A DNA stretch of 11,800 nucleotides from Nanohaloarchaea archaeon PL-Br10_U2g5 (GTDB lineage: Archaea; Halobacteriota; Halobacteria; Halobacteriales; Haloferacaceae), in assembly GCA_001564205.1 (NCBI GenBank), contig LKMY01000032.1, positions 1 to 11,800 on the forward strand, written 5' to 3'. A program made the translations under genes and the position numbers. The notes below the pieces were generated by a model that ran no database searches, was not told where the DNA came from, and saw only the letters and a program-made list of their open reading frames with translations. The number at the start of each line of letters is the position of its first letter. Position 1 is the first letter of the stretch. This document shows positions 8,057 to 11,800 of the stretch, piece by piece.

Positions 8057-8995
8057 TCAGGCGTGCTTGTCGAGGAACTGGTCGTGTGACCGCTCCCACT
8101 CGTACTCGTCGTCCCAGTAGCGCTCGGCCAGCGGCGCTTCTGGCATTTCGCCGATTGCACGCTTCTCCTGGCCGTAGGAGGGACGGTCCTCGTCGACGTA
8201 GTAGCGACCGGTGAGCACTTTCCCCTCGTGGAGCGCTTCTTCGGTCTCCCGCATCATCTCCGCGGCCTCAACCTTGTCCGTCGGGTCGAAGTCGTAATCC
8301 TCGGACTCCTGGACGTCGATGTACGGGACGTACTGGCGCGCGTCCTTGTTCCACGTCGGACACTGCGTGAGGAAGTCGACGTGCGCGAAGCCGTCGTGTT
8401 CGATCGCCTCGATGATGATCTCTTTCGCCTGGTTCGGGTTGACCGCAGCGGTGCGGGCGACGTACGACGCCCCGGCGTTGAGCGACAGTGAGAGCGGCTT
8501 GAGCGGCTCCTTGGCGCTGCCGTGCGGCTGCGTCTTCGACTTGTGACCCTTCGGGCTGGTCGGTGAGGTCTGTCCCTTCGTGAGCCCGAAGATCTCGTTG
8601 TTGAAGACGATGTACGTCATGTCGTGGTTCTCCCGGGCCGTGTGGATGAAGTGATTTCCGCCGATCCCGTAGCCGTCGCCGTCGCCGCCGGCGGCGATCA
8701 CTTCGAGGTCGGGGTTCGCCAGCTTCGCGGCACGGGCCACGGGCAGCGAGCGACCGTGGATCGTGTGGAATCCGTACGTATCGAGATAGCTGTTCAGCTT
8801 GCCGGAGCAGCCGATTCCGGTGCACAGAAGCGTCTCCTCGGGCGTACGGCCGACTTCGGGGAGCGCCTGTTTGAGCGCCTTGAGGACGCTGAAGTCACCA
8901 CAGCCCGGACACCAGGTCGGCTGCGGCTCGACGCTGGGGGTGTACTCGTCGCGGTCGATCTCTCGCTCCTCTCCGATCGCTGAAAACGTGCTCAT
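8057..8995 (-). CDS. porB: 2-oxoacid (probably pyruvate):ferredoxin oxidoreductase, beta subunit
   Basis: A 312-residue catalytic subunit that binds thiamine diphosphate and one [4Fe-4S] cluster. With PorA it oxidatively decarboxylates a 2-oxoacid to the acyl-CoA and reduces ferredoxin in the cytoplasm. The likely cluster ligands are Cys29 and Cys32 (WCPGCGD), Cys63 (GIGCSGK) and Cys211 (TQCPTWN), the four-cysteine pattern known for two-subunit archaeal enzymes. The thiamine diphosphate site is GGDGDGYGIGGN (102-113) followed by Asn131-Asn132 and FGLTKGQTSPT. The start lies 3 bp after the porA stop and is preceded by AGGTGA, so translation is coupled to or directly follows porA. Pyruvate rather than 2-oxoglutarate is inferred from the subunit lengths and the lrp neighbour as I remember them in Halobacterium; the motifs alone do not decide it. 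Confidence 0.9.
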   Translation of the reverse strand: MSTFSAIGEEREIDRDEYTPSVEPQPTWCPGCGDFSVLKALKQALPEVGRTPEETLLCTGIGCSGKLNSYLDTYGFHTIHGRSLPVARAAKLANPDLEVIAAGGDGDGYGIGGNHFIHTARENHDMTYIVFNNEIFGLTKGQTSPTSPKGHKSKTQPHGSAKEPLKPLSLSLNAGASYVARTAAVNPNQAKEIIIEAIEHDGFAHVDFLTQCPTWNKDARQYVPYIDVQESEDYDFDPTDKVEAAEMMRETEEALHEGKVLTGRYYVDEDRPSYGQEKRAIGEMPEAPLAERYWDDEYEWERSHDQFLDKHA

Positions 8996-8998
8996 GTC

Positions 8999-10894
8999 TT
9001 AGTCACCTGCGGCTGGGACGAATGTGGTTTGATGGCCGGACGCATCGCCGTCGCCCTCGATGATCGCGGCCTCGAACCCGTCGACGATCTCCGCCGGCTC
9101 GAACGGGTTCCCGTTGTACTTCAGCAGGCTCGACAGCTTCTCGCCGTAGCGGCCGAGGTTCTTCTGGACGAGCCCGCGGAACTGTCCGGAGGCGGTCATC
9201 TCAACGACGAGCACCTCGTCGACGCTCTCGACGAACGCCTCGACCTGCTCGGTCGGGAACGGGAGCATGTCGGAGACGCCGTACGACTTCACCGAGACAC
9301 CGGCGTCGTTGAGGCGGCCGACCGCCTCCTCGACCGTACCCTGTTGGCTCCCGAACGTGAGGATCCCGTACTGGGCGTCGTCGGGGCCGACGTACGAGCC
9401 GGTGTCCTCCTGATCGAGGTCCGCGCGTATCGCTTCGAGCTTCTGTGTCCGGCGGTCGATCTGTGCGACGCGGTTGTCCGCGTCTTCACAGATGTGGCCG
9501 GTCGGGTCGTGCTCGTTGCCGGTCGCGAGGTAGCGACCGCCCTTCTGACCGGGAATCGACCGCGGTGAGACGCCGTCGTCGACGTCGTGCTGGAAGCGGT
9601 GGAATTTCCCGTCGGGCGAGTGCGGCTCCTCCGCGAGCGCGTCCTCGGTCAGGGTCTTCCCGAGCCCCGGGTTCGGCTCGCGGTCGAAGTGGCTTTTCGG
9701 AACGTTGATCAGTTCGCCGCCGAGTTTCTGGTCGTACAGCAGGATAGACGGGATCTGATACTCGTAGGCGAGCCGGAAGGCGATTCGCGACTGCTCGTAC
9801 GCCTCTTCGACGGTTCCCGGCGCCAAAACGACCCGCTGGGAGTCGCCCTGTGAGGTGTACAGGACGTGTTCGAGGTCGGACTGCTCCGGCTTCGTCGGCA
9901 TCCCGGTCGACGGACCGGCGCGCATGGCCTCGATGAGAACGACCGGCGTCTCCGTCATCTCCGCGAGCCCGAGCGGCTCGGACATCAGTGCGAAGCCGCC
10001 ACCGGAGGAGCCGGACATCGCTTTGACGCCCGCGTGTGAGGCACCGACGGCGAGCGCGGCCGCCGCAATCTCGTCTTCGACCTGCTCGGAGATTCCGTCG
10101 AGCTTCGGCAGGTTCTGCGCCATGATCGTGAACACTTCAGTCCACGGTGTCATGGGGTAGCCAGCGATAAATCGGCACCCCTCGTCGATGGCGCCGTACG
10201 CGATGGCGTCCGATCCGGACATGAGCAGCTGCGTCTCGTCGTGCTCGCCGGTCGGTACCGCGACGTCCGAAGCATCGACGTCGTACTCCTCGCTCACCTG
10301 ATCGTAGGCGGTGTTGAGGATCTCGAGGTTCGGATCGAGGATTTTCTCCGGCATCGCGTCGCGCATGAGATCCTCGACGTGGTCGAGATCCATGCCGATC
10401 AGCGCGCAGGTCGCGCCGACGCCGGCGGTGTTGCGCATGACCTCACGACCCATGTCGCGGGCGAGCCCACGGAGGTCGAGGGGGTATACGTGCCAGTTGT
10501 TCTCTTCGACGCGCTCGTCGAAGTTCGGGATCTCCGAGGCGTCGAGTAACCCTTCATCGTACACGATAACGCCGCCTTCGCGGAGTTCGTCGAGGTTCTC
10601 CGAGAGAGGCTTGATCTCTTCGTTTCCGTAAAGGGCGTCCTCCTGCGGGTTCCGGGCGAACGAGTCGCCAAGTGCAAGCAGGAAGTTGTACCCGTCTCCG
10701 CGAGACTGGACCGGACCCTCAGCCGCTCGGATCTCGGTGTACGTGTGACCCCCGCGGATCCGCGACGGGTAGTGGCGATGCGTGAAAACGTTGAGCCCCG
10801 ATCGCATCAAGGCCTTTGCGAAGTTCTGGCTAGTCGAAGCGATCCCGTCACCGGATCCCCCCGAAATCCGCCAGATGAGTTCATCATCAGTCAT
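8999..10894 (-). CDS. porA: 2-oxoacid (probably pyruvate):ferredoxin oxidoreductase, alpha (fused gamma-alpha) subunit
   Basis: A 631-residue subunit in which the gamma domain (about residues 1-200, starting WRISGGSGDGIAS and containing HYPSRIRGGHTYTEIR) is fused in front of the alpha domain (about 222-631). This is the two-subunit architecture of haloarchaeal and Sulfolobus enzymes. The alpha domain shows GYPMTPWTE (245-253), a variant of the family YPITPSTE motif that helps bind substrate and thiamine. Also present are SGSSGGGFALM and EAMRAGPSTGMPT, where Arg325 corresponds to the arginine that interacts with the 2-oxoacid carboxylate in the Sulfolobus enzyme. PorA carries no iron-sulfur ligands of its own; those are in PorB. 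It is the first gene of the porA-porB operon, with a TATA-like element 27-36 bp upstream. Substrate choice between pyruvate and 2-oxoglutarate is inferred, not shown. Confidence 0.92.
   Translation of the reverse strand: MTDDELIWRISGGSGDGIASTSQNFAKALMRSGLNVFTHRHYPSRIRGGHTYTEIRAAEGPVQSRGDGYNFLLALGDSFARNPQEDALYGNEEIKPLSENLDELREGGVIVYDEGLLDASEIPNFDERVEENNWHVYPLDLRGLARDMGREVMRNTAGVGATCALIGMDLDHVEDLMRDAMPEKILDPNLEILNTAYDQVSEEYDVDASDVAVPTGEHDETQLLMSGSDAIAYGAIDEGCRFIAGYPMTPWTEVFTIMAQNLPKLDGISEQVEDEIAAAALAVGASHAGVKAMSGSSGGGFALMSEPLGLAEMTETPVVLIEAMRAGPSTGMPTKPEQSDLEHVLYTSQGDSQRVVLAPGTVEEAYEQSRIAFRLAYEYQIPSILLYDQKLGGELINVPKSHFDREPNPGLGKTLTEDALAEEPHSPDGKFHRFQHDVDDGVSPRSIPGQKGGRYLATGNEHDPTGHICEDADNRVAQIDRRTQKLEAIRADLDQEDTGSYVGPDDAQYGILTFGSQQGTVEEAVGRLNDAGVSVKSYGVSDMLPFPTEQVEAFVESVDEVLVVEMTASGQFRGLVQKNLGRYGEKLSSLLKYNGNPFEPAEIVDGFEAAIIEGDGDASGHQTTFVPAAGD
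9003..9008 (-). promoter_or_regulatory. Shine-Dalgarno sequence of porB
   Basis: On the minus strand AGGTGA lies 7 nt before the porB ATG, inside the last codons of porA. It matches the haloarchaeal anti-Shine-Dalgarno complement (core of GGAGGTGA). It is the only clear ribosome-binding site I see in the window, and it belongs to the only evident internal operon gene. Confidence 0.7.
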
Positions 10895-10920
10895 AGTGGT
10901 ATGTGAGCCCGTGAGGGCCT

Positions 10921-10930
10921 CGTAATTTGA
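10921..10930 (-). promoter_or_regulatory. TATA-like element of the porAB operon
   Basis: On the minus strand the bases read TCAAATTACG, 27-36 bp before the porA ATG, implying a transcription start within a few bases of the start codon. Between element and start lie a small GCCC-GTGA-GGGC inverted repeat (10907-10918) and two GTGAG copies 8 bp apart, which may be chance or a regulator site. Confidence 0.5.
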
Positions 10931-11025
10931 CGTTGTATTGGTTCCCTCTTAGTGCTTGCTATGGAATCACAAGGAACAATCATGAAGGAATAATAGGAGA
11001 ACAGACGGTCAGTGCCGACTCGAGA

Positions 11026-11800
11026 TCACGTCTCCACGAAAAAGTACTCCATCCCGAACAACGCCCAGAGGGCAACCATCCCTTCAAACGGCGTCGGGGA
11101 CGCACCAGCAGGGATCTCTTCACGGGCGGACTGTGCAGCTCCGTCTTCGATGTATAGATACACCGTCTCACCGGCTTCGATCGGCTGCGTCAGCTGAACA
11201 CCGCCTAAATCACCCTCTACTTCGCCGTCTATCGCAATGTCTGCCTGTGACGAGATCGGATTCCCCCCTTCGTGAGAGAGTTCGACGAACTGGCCGTCCT
11301 CGACGAGCGTTGCCGTCATCTCCGGCGCCCGATCGACTGCGGTGTCGAACCACTCCGGATCGCTCACCGAAACCGCACCGATATCCTCGCTACGGATCGT
11401 AAACCGGTTCAAAAACAGTTGGTCCTGATAGGTGAACTCGTATTCGACGTCCAGCTCGCGGATGATACCCTCCCCGTCGACCGTACAACTCCCGGACAGC
11501 GATTCGAGAGACTCCCCGTTGACGGTGTCGATAAGCAGTCGCTCGTCGTCGATAGCGTCGGTCGAAACGCGAAACACGCCCGCGTCTTCGTCGGCCTCGG
11601 GTCGGTCCCAGTCGGCCGCACGGAGAACTGCCCGCAGCTCGTCGGTTCGCATCGCAAACCCCAGATCCGAGCGATTGCCGCGACGGTGACGACCGTACGT
11701 CGGCTCACCGCCGACCATCCCTCGCCAGTAGCCGCTGTGTGACGCGAAATGCATGGAGACCGTCGGCGTGTTCGTCCAATCGATCTCTCCGAGCGCCTCA
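11026..11800 (-). CDS. Haloarchaeal protein of unknown function, 5' end outside window
   Basis: The frame stays open to the right edge, so 257 codons of a longer protein are seen and its start, including any lipobox or signal peptide, lies outside. An ATG at 11754 exists, but the upstream codons (EALGEIDWTNTP) look coding, so it is probably internal. Visible residues 16-158 are acidic and beta-rich, with motifs such as GGEPTYGRHRRG and a single Cys105. They resemble haloarchaeal secreted lipoproteins of unassigned function, though I cannot name the family. Residues about 160-220 contain VELSHEGGNPIS and IEAGETVYLYIED, similar to the beta-sandwich of archaeal pilins and archaellins. The C-terminus ends in a short hydrophobic stretch, MVALWALFGMEYFFV (241-255). 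It is transcribed toward porA with a 131-bp gap and no clear terminator. Confidence 0.6.
   Translation of the reverse strand, partial: EALGEIDWTNTPTVSMHFASHSGYWRGMVGGEPTYGRHRRGNRSDLGFAMRTDELRAVLRAADWDRPEADEDAGVFRVSTDAIDDERLLIDTVNGESLESLSGSCTVDGEGIIRELDVEYEFTYQDQLFLNRFTIRSEDIGAVSVSDPEWFDTAVDRAPEMTATLVEDGQFVELSHEGGNPISSQADIAIDGEVEGDLGGVQLTQPIEAGETVYLYIEDGAAQSAREEIPAGASPTPFEGMVALWALFGMEYFFVET

Noticed and set aside
8999..10894. 2-oxoglutarate:ferredoxin oxidoreductase (korAB) as an alternative
   Set aside because: Not excluded by motifs. Pyruvate is preferred because subunit lengths and the following lrp gene match my memory of haloarchaeal porAB, so the gene symbols are given with that caution.

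Overview
The window looks like ordinary chromosome from a halophilic archaeon (class Halobacteria). The DNA is GC-rich, every predicted protein is strongly acidic (many Asp/Glu, few Lys), and most genes have a TATA-like element about 20-35 bp upstream of the start codon with no Shine-Dalgarno sequence, as expected for leaderless haloarchaeal transcripts. I see no rRNA, tRNA, CRISPR array, insertion sequence, integrase or prophage gene.

Layout. (1) 1-1385, minus: large (substrate-binding) subunit of methylmalonyl-CoA mutase, cut by the left window edge. (2) 1386-1568: divergent promoter region holding a 19-bp tandem repeat. (3) 1569-2234, plus: small SAM-dependent O-methyltransferase. (4) 2288-5440, plus: isoleucyl-tRNA synthetase, with its own TATA box. 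(5) 5495-6703, minus: MFS transporter, convergent with ileS. (6) 6704-7007: non-coding divergent gap, less GC-rich than its surroundings. (7) 7008-7478, plus: GNAT acetyltransferase. (8) 7541-7969, minus: Lrp/AsnC regulator, convergent with the GNAT gene across two back-to-back hairpins. (9) 8057-10894, minus: porA-porB, a two-gene operon for a two-subunit 2-oxoacid:ferredoxin oxidoreductase, most likely pyruvate. (10) 11026-11800, minus: haloarchaeal protein of unknown function, cut by the right window edge.

How the genes fit together. PorAB makes acetyl-CoA and reduced ferredoxin from pyruvate. Methylmalonyl-CoA mutase links propionyl-CoA to succinyl-CoA. Both belong to central carbon metabolism, but nothing here shows co-regulation. 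The Lrp gene directly follows porB on the same strand, yet a T-rich terminator-like stretch, its own TATA box and an imperfect inverted repeat separate them. This suggests an autoregulated gene that may also control por or amino-acid genes. The remaining genes (methyltransferase, transporter, acetyltransferase) have no assignable substrate.

I did not find a clearly new biological system. The points most worth checking are non-coding: the putative Lrp operator, the twin hairpins, the 19-bp tandem repeat, and the palindrome on the GNAT TATA box.
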